NCBI RefSeq assembly: GCF_004352855.1
Contig: NZ_SJSC01000011.1
Location: forward strand, 1 to 40,401
DNA from: Marinomonas sp. KMM3893
GTDB lineage: Bacteria; Pseudomonadota; Gammaproteobacteria; Pseudomonadales; Marinomonadaceae
Direction: 5' to 3'
Length of the DNA: 40,401 nucleotides
Positions 34,151-40,401 of the stretch are shown here, piece after piece. Within the stretch, counting starts at the first letter, position 1. Each line of letters opens with the position of its first letter. Under the pieces are notes generated by a model, which was given only the letters and a program-made list of their open reading frames with translations, was not told the DNA's origin and searched no databases. The position numbers and the translations under genes are program-made.

Positions 34151-36667
34151 ATGTCCCCTTCACTGCCGATTTACGATTTAATTCCTGCCTTAAAAGCCCA
34201 GCTGAATGACGCTCACGAGGCCATTCTTGAAGCCGCACCCGGCGCGGGTAAAACCACTGTGGTGCCACTGGAATTAATGAACGAAGCATGGCGTCAAGGA
34301 CGAAAGATCCTGATGCTAGAGCCACGACGTTTGGCCGCTAAAACCGCGGCGAAACGACTCGCGGATTCGTTACAAGAACCCTTAGGCAAACGCATCGGCT
34401 ATCGTATTCGGCACGAAGGAAAAGAAAGCAACGAGACACAAGTGTTGGTCGTCACCGAAGGCGTACTGACGCGCATGCTGCAAGACGACCCTAGCTTAGA
34501 CAATATCGCTCTGGTTATTTTTGATGAATTTCATGAGCGAAACCTACACTCTGATTTGGCTTTTGCACTGTGTCTGCAAGCCCGTGAACTCTACCGTGAC
34601 GAGGACCCTCTAAAACTGCTCGTCATGTCCGCCACGCTAGACACCGCATTATTAGAGTCGCGCTTAGGCTGCCCGACTCTGACCAGCCACGGTCGTGGTT
34701 TTCCAATCGAGACACACTATGCGAATAAATCCTTAAAAACCGCCGAGGTAGTGGACGAAGTCGTTCGCCTTACCTACCAAGCGTATCGAGAATACTCCGG
34801 CAGTTTGTTGGTCTTTCTGCCAGGCCAGAAAGAAATCCGCCAAGCTGCGACACAATTACAACAACGTTTAGGCAATGACCCCGAGGCTAAGATTCGCCCC
34901 CTCTACGGCGAATTAAGCCTAAAAGAACAAGAAGCCGTCATCCAGCCAGCCATCGCCCCGGAACGTAAAATCGTCTTAGCCACCGCCATCGCCCAAACGA
35001 GTTTAACCATAGATGGTATTCGAATTGTGATCGACAGCGGTTTGAGCCGAGAAGCTCAGTTTGACGCCAACACCGCCACCACTCGCTTGCATACACGCCG
35101 TGCAACACAAGCCGAAACCACACAAAGAATGGGGCGGGCAGGACGAACAGAAGCCGGCGTCTGTTTACGTTGGTGGAGTGAAGAACAGCAATCTCGTTTG
35201 GCACCACAAGCTCAGCCACAAATAGAGTGTGTCGACCTGAGTCCTCTGACGTTAGAAGTGGCAAAATGGGGGGCTCAAGATCGTTTAGAATTGGACTGGG
35301 TGACACCGCCGCCAGAAAGTCATTGGCAGCAATCGGTGGACTTACTGCGCTCCTTAGATGCCCTAGACGCTCACACCTTTGAGTTGACCGATCATGGTCA
35401 AAACATGGCACAACTCGGTTTAGATCCACGGTTGGCTCAGTTACTTATTTTAGGAAAACGTTGGCAACACAGTGAATTGGCTTGCCAAGCTTGCGCTCTG
35501 TTATCCGAAGGGGACCCTTTTGCTCAGCAATCCAGCGATTTCGAGAGCCGTATTGATTGGCTTAATCAGCAGCTAGCCATGTCGAGTCGTCGCCCTAGAG
35601 CGGTTTACCAGCACTCAGTGAAACAATGGCTAATACGCAGTCAAAAATTACCCCTTGAGACTTCATCCATCCGCGCGGAAGATGCCTCTGTATTGGGGCT
35701 CTTGCTGGCGGGCGCATTTGCGGACCGCATCGGGAAACGCCTCGACCAACAGGCAGACAAGGTACGTTTTAAATTAGCAAATGGGCGTATAGCAACCTTA
35801 GAAAAACACGATACCAACGCGCAGTCGGACTGGCTTGTGGCATTGGATATAGGGGGGCATCAAGGACAAGATGCGGACCGTATTTTCCTATCTCAGCCAC
35901 TCGACATTAGCCTTGCTAAAAACATATTAACGCACCTTTTTATCACCCGAGATCATTTAGAATGGTCTAAACAAGAAGGCCGCTTGATCAGTGAGCAGCA
36001 AACTTGGATCGGCAAGCTGTGCATACAGCGTAAAAAGAACAAGCAGCTCGACCCTGAACAAATTCGAAATGCTATGCTCATACAGATACGCAAAGTCGGC
36101 CTGGAAGCATTGCCCTGGGATAAAGACAGCCTGCAACTTAAGGCTCGGATACAATTTGCCGCTCAGCATGATAGCCAGCATGATTGGCCTGATGTTAGTC
36201 ACGAAGGACTACTCGCCAACCTTAATGAGTGGCTCGGTCCCTATCTGGCCAATATCACGATGCAATCGGCGCTGAACAAACTTAATCTCAAACAAATAAT
36301 GCTCGATAGCTTACCCTGGGCATTACAAAAACGCTTAGCCGATGCTGTCCCCGAGAGACTATCGGTTGCTTCTGGTCATCAGCATTTGATTGATTATACC
36401 AACCAAACTCCCACCTTAAGTGTGAAGCTACAAGAAGTGTTTGGCATGACAAACTCACCAAAAGTATTGGGCCAAAGCCTAAAGCTGGAACTGTTATCGC
36501 CGGCGCAACGGCCCCTAGCTGTTACCCTAGATTTGCCTTTCTTTTGGCGTGAAGCCTACCCAGAAGTGAAAAAAGAAATGCGCGGGAGATACCCAAAACA
36601 CCCTTGGCCTGATGACCCTATAAGTGCGCAAGCTACCGCAAAAACCAAACGAGCACTGGGTCAGTAA
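34151..36667 (+). CDS. hrpB: HrpB, ATP-dependent DEAH-box helicase
   Basis: An 838-residue superfamily 2 helicase. Motif I is APGAGKTT, Ia is LEPRRLAAKTAAKRL, II is IFDEFHERN, III is MSATLD, and VI is TQRMGRAGRTEAG. The C-terminal HrpB domain includes LDLPFFWREAYPEVKKEMRGRYPKHPWPDDP as its terminal region (residues roughly 795-830), the usual end for the family. It is a predicted RNA helicase; its cell role is not settled. I chose ATG 34151 (MSPSLPIYDLIPAL), as in other HrpB proteins; a GTG at 34124 would add nine residues without a ribosome site. Confidence 0.95.
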   Translation: MSPSLPIYDLIPALKAQLNDAHEAILEAAPGAGKTTVVPLELMNEAWRQGRKILMLEPRRLAAKTAAKRLADSLQEPLGKRIGYRIRHEGKESNETQVLVVTEGVLTRMLQDDPSLDNIALVIFDEFHERNLHSDLAFALCLQARELYRDEDPLKLLVMSATLDTALLESRLGCPTLTSHGRGFPIETHYANKSLKTAEVVDEVVRLTYQAYREYSGSLLVFLPGQKEIRQAATQLQQRLGNDPEAKIRPLYGELSLKEQEAVIQPAIAPERKIVLATAIAQTSLTIDGIRIVIDSGLSREAQFDANTATTRLHTRRATQAETTQRMGRAGRTEAGVCLRWWSEEQQSRLAPQAQPQIECVDLSPLTLEVAKWGAQDRLELDWVTPPPESHWQQSVDLLRSLDALDAHTFELTDHGQNMAQLGLDPRLAQLLILGKRWQHSELACQACALLSEGDPFAQQSSDFESRIDWLNQQLAMSSRRPRAVYQHSVKQWLIRSQKLPLETSSIRAEDASVLGLLLAGAFADRIGKRLDQQADKVRFKLANGRIATLEKHDTNAQSDWLVALDIGGHQGQDADRIFLSQPLDISLAKNILTHLFITRDHLEWSKQEGRLISEQQTWIGKLCIQRKKNKQLDPEQIRNAMLIQIRKVGLEALPWDKDSLQLKARIQFAAQHDSQHDWPDVSHEGLLANLNEWLGPYLANITMQSALNKLNLKQIMLDSLPWALQKRLADAVPERLSVASGHQHLIDYTNQTPTLSVKLQEVFGMTNSPKVLGQSLKLELLSPAQRPLAVTLDLPFFWREAYPEVKKEMRGRYPKHPWPDDPISAQATAKTKRALGQ

Positions 36668-36678
36668 GCAAACTTCAT

Positions 36679-37689
36679 TTAGTCCAATTGCGCTAACGCT
36701 TGCGCCGTAAGACGTCGGCTAAAAGCTGTGTTTTTAACATGATCGGGGCTCCATCCTACAATAAAGCGATGGAAGTCCGCCCAGGCTATGGGGAATAATG
36801 ACTGCCATTCATCAATCACCGCCGTTGCCAAATCTTGCGATTCGCCTCTGGCTACGATGGCCTGACCTAACTCGGCAAAGTAATGTTCTAATAAATACGT
36901 TAACGAGGCGGTTAAGTCTTCTTCAGATAACACACTGCCGAGAAAGTAAGCGACGTCCTGCACACCAATACCAGCACCGACATATTGAAAGTCCACGGCG
37001 GCAACCTGCAGCCCATCCTCAGAGAAACAAAAGTTCGCCACCTTAGCATCGCCATGAACCAAGGTCTGGTAATGAGCTTGTAGTAAACATTCACTTACTT
37101 GGTGAGCCTTTTCTTTCAATGGACCTTCTTCCATCGCTTGCCACTCATCTTGCCGTGTAGCTAGATGCCAATAGGTTCCGGTCGGCCATAACCTCTGTGG
37201 CCAAACGGATCGCTCAGCGCTTATCTGCTCCCTAGGATGCAAGAATTCTCCATGAAAATGCGCGAGCCAATTGAGACAAACCAAGCAGTCCTCTACCGAT
37301 AAGCGCGTGTGTCGTTTCGCCAAACCTAAGCTGTCTAGATCTTCCAATAATAAGTATTGGTCGCCCGTGTCTTCATTAAAATACACACCATAGCAGTCAG
37401 CAACACGGCATTTGTCAGAACAACGAGCCGCCCAGTGTTGATACCACGCCGCTTCCACATGATAAGACTGAACCTTCCTTTGATGCGCAAAATCAGAATG
37501 CCAGCCTCGCAAATGGGTTACTTTTTCAGGAAGGCGGATTTGTTTCAGTATGACTGTTTTAGACATTTCCGCAGCCTTAACCTGGTATTTTGCTATCTCT
37601 CCATAGCCGCTCCACAAAGACTGAACCTTTCCTAAATAGTTAACTTGGCTCGCATTCAGCTGTCTCTTGATGAAAATGTCTGGGATCAT
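36679..37689 (-). CDS. APH-fold small-molecule kinase-like protein
   Basis: A 336-residue protein with the aminoglycoside phosphotransferase/ecdysteroid-kinase-like fold. The catalytic loop is LVHGDAKVANF (H212, D214), and the metal-binding D233 lies in AVDFQYVG. The N-lobe has VILKQI with a likely ATP-binding lysine, and LLLEDLDS is the hinge region. These proteins phosphorylate small hydroxylated molecules; a drug-resistance role cannot be claimed. It starts at ATG 37689 and is convergent with hrpB (11 bp between stops), without an obvious terminator. Confidence 0.85.
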   Translation of the reverse strand: MIPDIFIKRQLNASQVNYLGKVQSLWSGYGEIAKYQVKAAEMSKTVILKQIRLPEKVTHLRGWHSDFAHQRKVQSYHVEAAWYQHWAARCSDKCRVADCYGVYFNEDTGDQYLLLEDLDSLGLAKRHTRLSVEDCLVCLNWLAHFHGEFLHPREQISAERSVWPQRLWPTGTYWHLATRQDEWQAMEEGPLKEKAHQVSECLLQAHYQTLVHGDAKVANFCFSEDGLQVAAVDFQYVGAGIGVQDVAYFLGSVLSEEDLTASLTYLLEHYFAELGQAIVARGESQDLATAVIDEWQSLFPIAWADFHRFIVGWSPDHVKNTAFSRRLTAQALAQLD

Positions 37690-37834
37690 TGGTATGCTCT
37701 GTGCTAATAATATGCAAGTTGCTGACAGATTATTGAAAAACTGTCATTAAAGTGTACGAAAATACGCGGTGAATTACTTTCAAACAATGAAGTTAGTGAT
37801 CTTCATTTAACCTAGTCTGTCTGGATAATTTTAC

Positions 37835-39340
37835 ATGGAACCCCATAACAAGCTTTCTAATAGAGAACTTTTTAATATCGGTGTAAGGCTGGTCAAATTT
37901 GCTTGGGTTGTCGAAATCCTAGCGGTTAGTATCGGTTTCCTGATTTCTATCATCGTCTCTTTTTCGGTTTATACCCAACTCGATAAAACAGACCGCACAC
38001 TCAATTTTGGGGACTATAGTAGTATTTTAGTCGCCGCGCTGCCCTTTGTACTGGTTGCTGTGGTTGAAGCGGCTAAAATTCCAGTAGCAACAGCCATGAT
38101 GTATGCCAAACATCGCTCTTGGCGCCTGCTATTTTTTGTCGGCCTTATTATGCTGGCCACCATAACATTTGAAACCATGTTAAATGGTTTTGAGCGTAAC
38201 TTCTCTGGACTCAACATCATTATTGACGACAGAAAAAATGAAGCGCTATTACTGCAAGACAAAATCGATGTGTTAAATCGCCGCAAAGAAGAAATTAATA
38301 TTATCCACCCTCAACAGGTGGATGAGAATTACCAAACGAGTATTCGCAAAGCGAATGACGCTTACTACAGCACTCTAAGTCGAGAACGAGAGCACGTTAA
38401 TAGCCAGATCGCAAAGTTGGGCTCAGAGGATTCAGTAACCCAACAGTACCAAGCAGAAATAACCGCCTTGAACCAAAAAGAAAGAGAGATATACAACACC
38501 TGGGACAAAGAGCGTGAAGTTCTACAGCAACGCTTAAGAGGCCTTCTAAATAGCTATGTAAGTGGATCAGAAGAAGACAAAGCCAAGCTGCAAAAAGAAC
38601 TAGACCAGCTAAAAGCGGAAATGAAGCAAAAAATGGACGACGCCAACTTCTTCACTCGTTCACAAGTAGAAAGCAAATATCGTAGATTAATTGCGGAAAA
38701 AGAAGATCGACTCTATACCGTGTCAGACCGCACCATTGGTGATGATGCACTCGCTAAGCAAACTCAGAGTGAGCAACAACTGCAAGATCAGCTGCAAGTG
38801 TTAGGTCGAGATTACCAGAAACGCATCGACCTTGGTCGAGAGCGTATGGCCTATCTTGAAGAGCAAATTCTAAGTCAAACACAGGACATAGAACAGAAAC
38901 GCTCAGCCTATCAAAATAACTACGCAAGAGTCTTACAGCTGGCTGGTCAAAATCGTAATTCGACCACAGCAAGAGCCGCACAGGAAAAAGATAAACAACT
39001 GGCCCAATACGATGAAATTCAAGTAGAAGTCAAAGCCATTGATAACGATATCTATGATATTCAGCAACAGCAGAGTCTTATCAAACATGACATCAACCGT
39101 TTGGTAAATTCCAATCAAATATATCGTCTAGCCGCTTATATCAGCGACAAAGAGCAAGCCATTGAAGTACCAAAATCCATGGTTGGCTTAGTCGCATTAA
39201 TTTGGTTCGCTTCTCTTGCCTTTATCAGTGCAGTAACGGGTGTCTTCCTTGCTATTGCCGGTATCTACATGCAACGCATCTATGCAAAAGACGACGACTA
39301 TAATGTGGTTCCGAAAAGTGAAGAGCCAACACAACCCTAG
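37835..39340 (+). CDS. unrecognised membrane protein with a long coiled coil
   Basis: A 501-residue protein I cannot assign. Three membrane helices lie at about 22-46, 61-82 and 97-116. A long charged heptad-rich region follows (about 130-440, with ALLLQDKIDVLNRRKEE, LQKELDQLKAEMKQKMDD and similar). One or two further hydrophobic helices lie at about 450-482, and a short acidic tail ends SEEPTQP. This suggests a rod-like coiled coil anchored at both ends to the inner membrane. No enzymatic motif is seen. It stands alone, 145 bp from the divergent kinase-like gene, with an elaborate hairpin after it. The ribosome site before ATG 37835 is weak. Confidence 0.75.
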   Translation: MEPHNKLSNRELFNIGVRLVKFAWVVEILAVSIGFLISIIVSFSVYTQLDKTDRTLNFGDYSSILVAALPFVLVAVVEAAKIPVATAMMYAKHRSWRLLFFVGLIMLATITFETMLNGFERNFSGLNIIIDDRKNEALLLQDKIDVLNRRKEEINIIHPQQVDENYQTSIRKANDAYYSTLSREREHVNSQIAKLGSEDSVTQQYQAEITALNQKEREIYNTWDKEREVLQQRLRGLLNSYVSGSEEDKAKLQKELDQLKAEMKQKMDDANFFTRSQVESKYRRLIAEKEDRLYTVSDRTIGDDALAKQTQSEQQLQDQLQVLGRDYQKRIDLGRERMAYLEEQILSQTQDIEQKRSAYQNNYARVLQLAGQNRNSTTARAAQEKDKQLAQYDEIQVEVKAIDNDIYDIQQQQSLIKHDINRLVNSNQIYRLAAYISDKEQAIEVPKSMVGLVALIWFASLAFISAVTGVFLAIAGIYMQRIYAKDDDYNVVPKSEEPTQP

Positions 39341-39348
39341 TCAAAAAT

Positions 39349-39429
39349 AAAAATGGCCTCATTGAAGTGACCTCCAAGAGTTGGACTAACCAACTTTATG
39401 GAGGCACTTCACGCAGAAGGCCATTTTTT
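39349..39429 (+). terminator. three-tier nested hairpin, terminator-like
   Basis: Outer stem AAAAATGGCCT/AGGCCATTTTT, middle stem TGAAGTG-A-CCTCCA/TGGAGG-CACTTCA, inner stem AGTTGG/CCAACT around ACTAA, then a T-run. It follows the coiled-coil gene by 8 bp. It is far longer than needed for a terminator and may be a palindromic mobile element that serves as one. Confidence 0.75.
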
Positions 39430-39463
39430 CCATCCTAAGCACACCAGATTTAACCCAACCTCC

Positions 39464-39607
39464 CTACCATTTTAAAGCAGCCTCTAATTTGCAAAGTGGA
39501 TAACTATCTGAGTTATTAACAGGTAAAAATATTGAGCCACCTCTGACGTTATAAAAGTTCCTCATCGATTCAAACACCGCGATACTGGTTAGTACACCTT
39601 TCTTACC
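39464..39607 (-). pseudogene. possible C-terminal remnant of an IS3-type transposase
   Basis: On the minus strand a 47-codon open stretch without a start reads GVLTSIAVFESMRNFYNVRGG in its first part (residues about 4-24, shown in part). F-E-x-M-x-x-FYN recalls the end of IS3-family integrase-type transposases (the region before RRHSxLG), but the sequence after VR departs from it. A stop codon lies just upstream in frame. The similarity is short and from memory. Confidence 0.22.
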
Positions 39608-39621
39608 TTAACGCTTCGCTA

Positions 39622-39640
39622 AAAGGGGTCAGATCCCTTT
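39622..39640. repeat. single REP-like palindrome
   Basis: AAAGGG-GTCAGAT-CCCTTT. It is a degenerate relative of the GGGTCAGAC-type arms in the adjacent array. Confidence 0.6.
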
Positions 39641-39646
39641 AAACAG

Positions 39647-40324
39647 AAGAGCAAGAAACGGCCGCTCTACTGAAGCAGAGAGTCCAACGGTTGCGACTAG
39701 GGTCAGAGCCCTTAAACATCAAGAGATGTGGTTGGTTGGAGGCTGTGCGACTTTTTAAGGGGTCTGACCCTGCGGACGGTATGCGCAATCAGTGTGAGAG
39801 GTTCTTGTTTTACCGTATCTTTAGAGAGCCGCTGACGCGTCGAGCTTGGCTCTTTAGAAAGTGATGGCGCAAGCAAATGGAAGAACAAGAATCGGCCGTT
39901 TTACTGAAGCATACGACTAGGGTCAGAGCCCTTAAACATCGAGTGATGCGGTTGGTTGAACGCTGTGCTACTTTTTAAGGGGTCTGACCCTGCGCAATCA
40001 GTGTGAGAGGTTCTTGTTTTACCGTATCTTTAGAGAGCCGCTGACGCGTCGAGCTTGGCTCTTTAGAAAGTGATGGCGCAAGCAAATGGAAGAACAAGAA
40101 TCGGCCGTTTTACTGAAGCAGAGAGTCCAACGGTTACGACTAGGGTCAGAGCCCTTAAACATCAAGAGATGTGGTTGGTTGAACGCCGTGCGACTTTTTA
40201 AGGGGTCTGACCCTGCGCAATCAGTGTGAGAGGTTCTTGTTTTACCGTATCTTTAGAGAGCCGCTGATGCGTCGAGGAACGGCTCTTTAGAAAGTAATGG
40301 CGCAAGCAAATGGAAGAACAAGAA
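39647..40324. repeat. three-copy tandem array of 209-234 bp units with REPIN-like hairpins
   Basis: Units start at 39647, 39881 and 40090, and a partial fourth begins at 40314. Lengths 234, 209 and 224 differ by small indels: an 11-bp insert after CTGACCCTGCG in unit 1, a 14-bp loss in unit 2, and 1 bp in unit 3. Each unit has a 73-bp inverted repeat with arms AGGGTCAGAGCCCTTAAA and TTTTTAAGGGGTCTGACCCT (39699-39771, 39919-39991, 40142-40214). Arms of the GGGTCAGACCCCTT type resemble REP sequences mobilised by REP-associated tyrosine transposases. No such transposase gene is in the window. Confidence 0.85.
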
Positions 40325-40352
40325 ATTCTGTTTAAACTACAACGCTAGAACG

Positions 40353-40382
40353 AAAAAAACCCACCCTGCGTAGCAGGATGGG
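40353..40382 (-). terminator. terminator for a minus-strand gene beyond the right edge
   Basis: CCCACCCTGC pairs with GCAGGATGGG (one mismatch, 3-base loop). On the minus strand a run of seven T follows, so the gene it ends lies right of 40401. Confidence 0.75.
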
Positions 40383-40401
40383 GCTTCTCTTAATTATAAG
40401 C

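Noticed and set aside
34938..35429. 163-codon minus-strand frame inside hrpB
   Set aside because: It is the shadow of the helicase core; motif VI and flanking family blocks are on the plus strand.
36679..37689. Aminoglycoside resistance gene
   Set aside because: It has the APH fold but no similarity I recognise to a resistance enzyme; many unrelated small-molecule kinases share HGD and DFQ motifs.
39349..39429. Integron attC site
   Set aside because: It has nested stems but lacks recognisable GTTRRRY/RYYYAAC ends, and no integrase or cassette series is present.
39647..40324. Tandem repeats as a CRISPR array
   Set aside because: Units are over 200 bp and contiguous, with no short repeat/unique spacer alternation and no cas genes.

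Overview
The window looks like chromosomal DNA of a marine gammaproteobacterium, most likely an Oceanospirillales member close to Marinomonas. This is inferred from gene content (guaB-guaA next to xseA, a FrcBCA-type sugar transporter, an arsJ-type arsenic operon, a bacterial voltage-gated cation channel) and from base composition a little under 50% GC by eye; no marker gene fixes the taxon. No rRNA, tRNA or CRISPR was found. Almost all of the window is coding up to about 39.3 kb; the last 1 kb is repeat DNA.

Layout. 0.2-0.9 kb: sfsA (-). 1.2-4.4 kb: arsenic operon arsR, GAPDH, PTP-like phosphatase, arsJ (+), with promoter, ArsR-type palindrome and terminator. 4.5-6.4 kb: divergent LysR regulator and DMT exporter. 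6.7-9.8 kb: guaB then guaA (-), with a hairpin terminator or attenuator between them. 9.9-11.3 kb: xseA (+). 11.3-13.7 kb: an accessory-looking, AT-richer insert with a YefM/YoeB toxin-antitoxin pair and a soluble KAP-type P-loop NTPase. 13.7-17.0 kb: a sigma-54 response regulator and its membrane histidine kinase (-). 17.0-20.0 kb: a cyanide-insensitive-type cytochrome bd oxidase (cydA, cydB, a 44-aa subunit) with a small membrane ORF in its leader. 20.1-24.6 kb: an unknown acidic protein, O-acetylhomoserine sulfhydrylase, an EamA O-acetylserine/cysteine exporter, a NaChBac-type channel and an unknown 91-aa protein. 24.6-26.1 kb: small MscS-like channel and AEC transporter (-). 26.3-33.7 kb: one large minus-strand block of OmpR-type regulator, hybrid kinase, frcB, frcC, frcA and a second periplasmic binding protein. 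33.8-36.7 kb: 2Fe-2S ferredoxin and the helicase hrpB (+). 36.7-37.7 kb: APH-like kinase (-). 37.8-39.3 kb: an unrecognised membrane/coiled-coil protein (+). 39.35-40.4 kb: an elaborate hairpin, a possible transposase remnant, a three-copy tandem array with REPIN-like hairpins, and a terminator for a minus-strand gene outside the window.

How the genes fit together. The most informative regulatory reading is in front of the bd oxidase. The region between the sigma-54 two-component system and cydAB holds two copies of a GTAAAC-N3-GTTKAC palindrome 35 bp apart, then a TGGC-N7-TTGC sigma-54 promoter, then a perfect FNR/Anr box (TTGAT-N4-ATCAA). This suggests that the divergent kinase/regulator pair activates the oxidase through sigma-54 while an FNR-type protein acts near the start site. 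A second likely signalling unit is the kinase-regulator-FrcBCA-binding protein block. The kinase has a TorS-like periplasmic region, two periplasmic binding proteins are encoded beside it, and a 9-bp direct repeat that could bind the OmpR-type regulator lies directly before frcB. The arsenic operon fits the known GAPDH/ArsJ route of arsenate detoxification, with an added PTP-type phosphatase of unproven role. The KAP NTPase with its toxin-antitoxin neighbour is the best candidate for an undescribed defence-type module.
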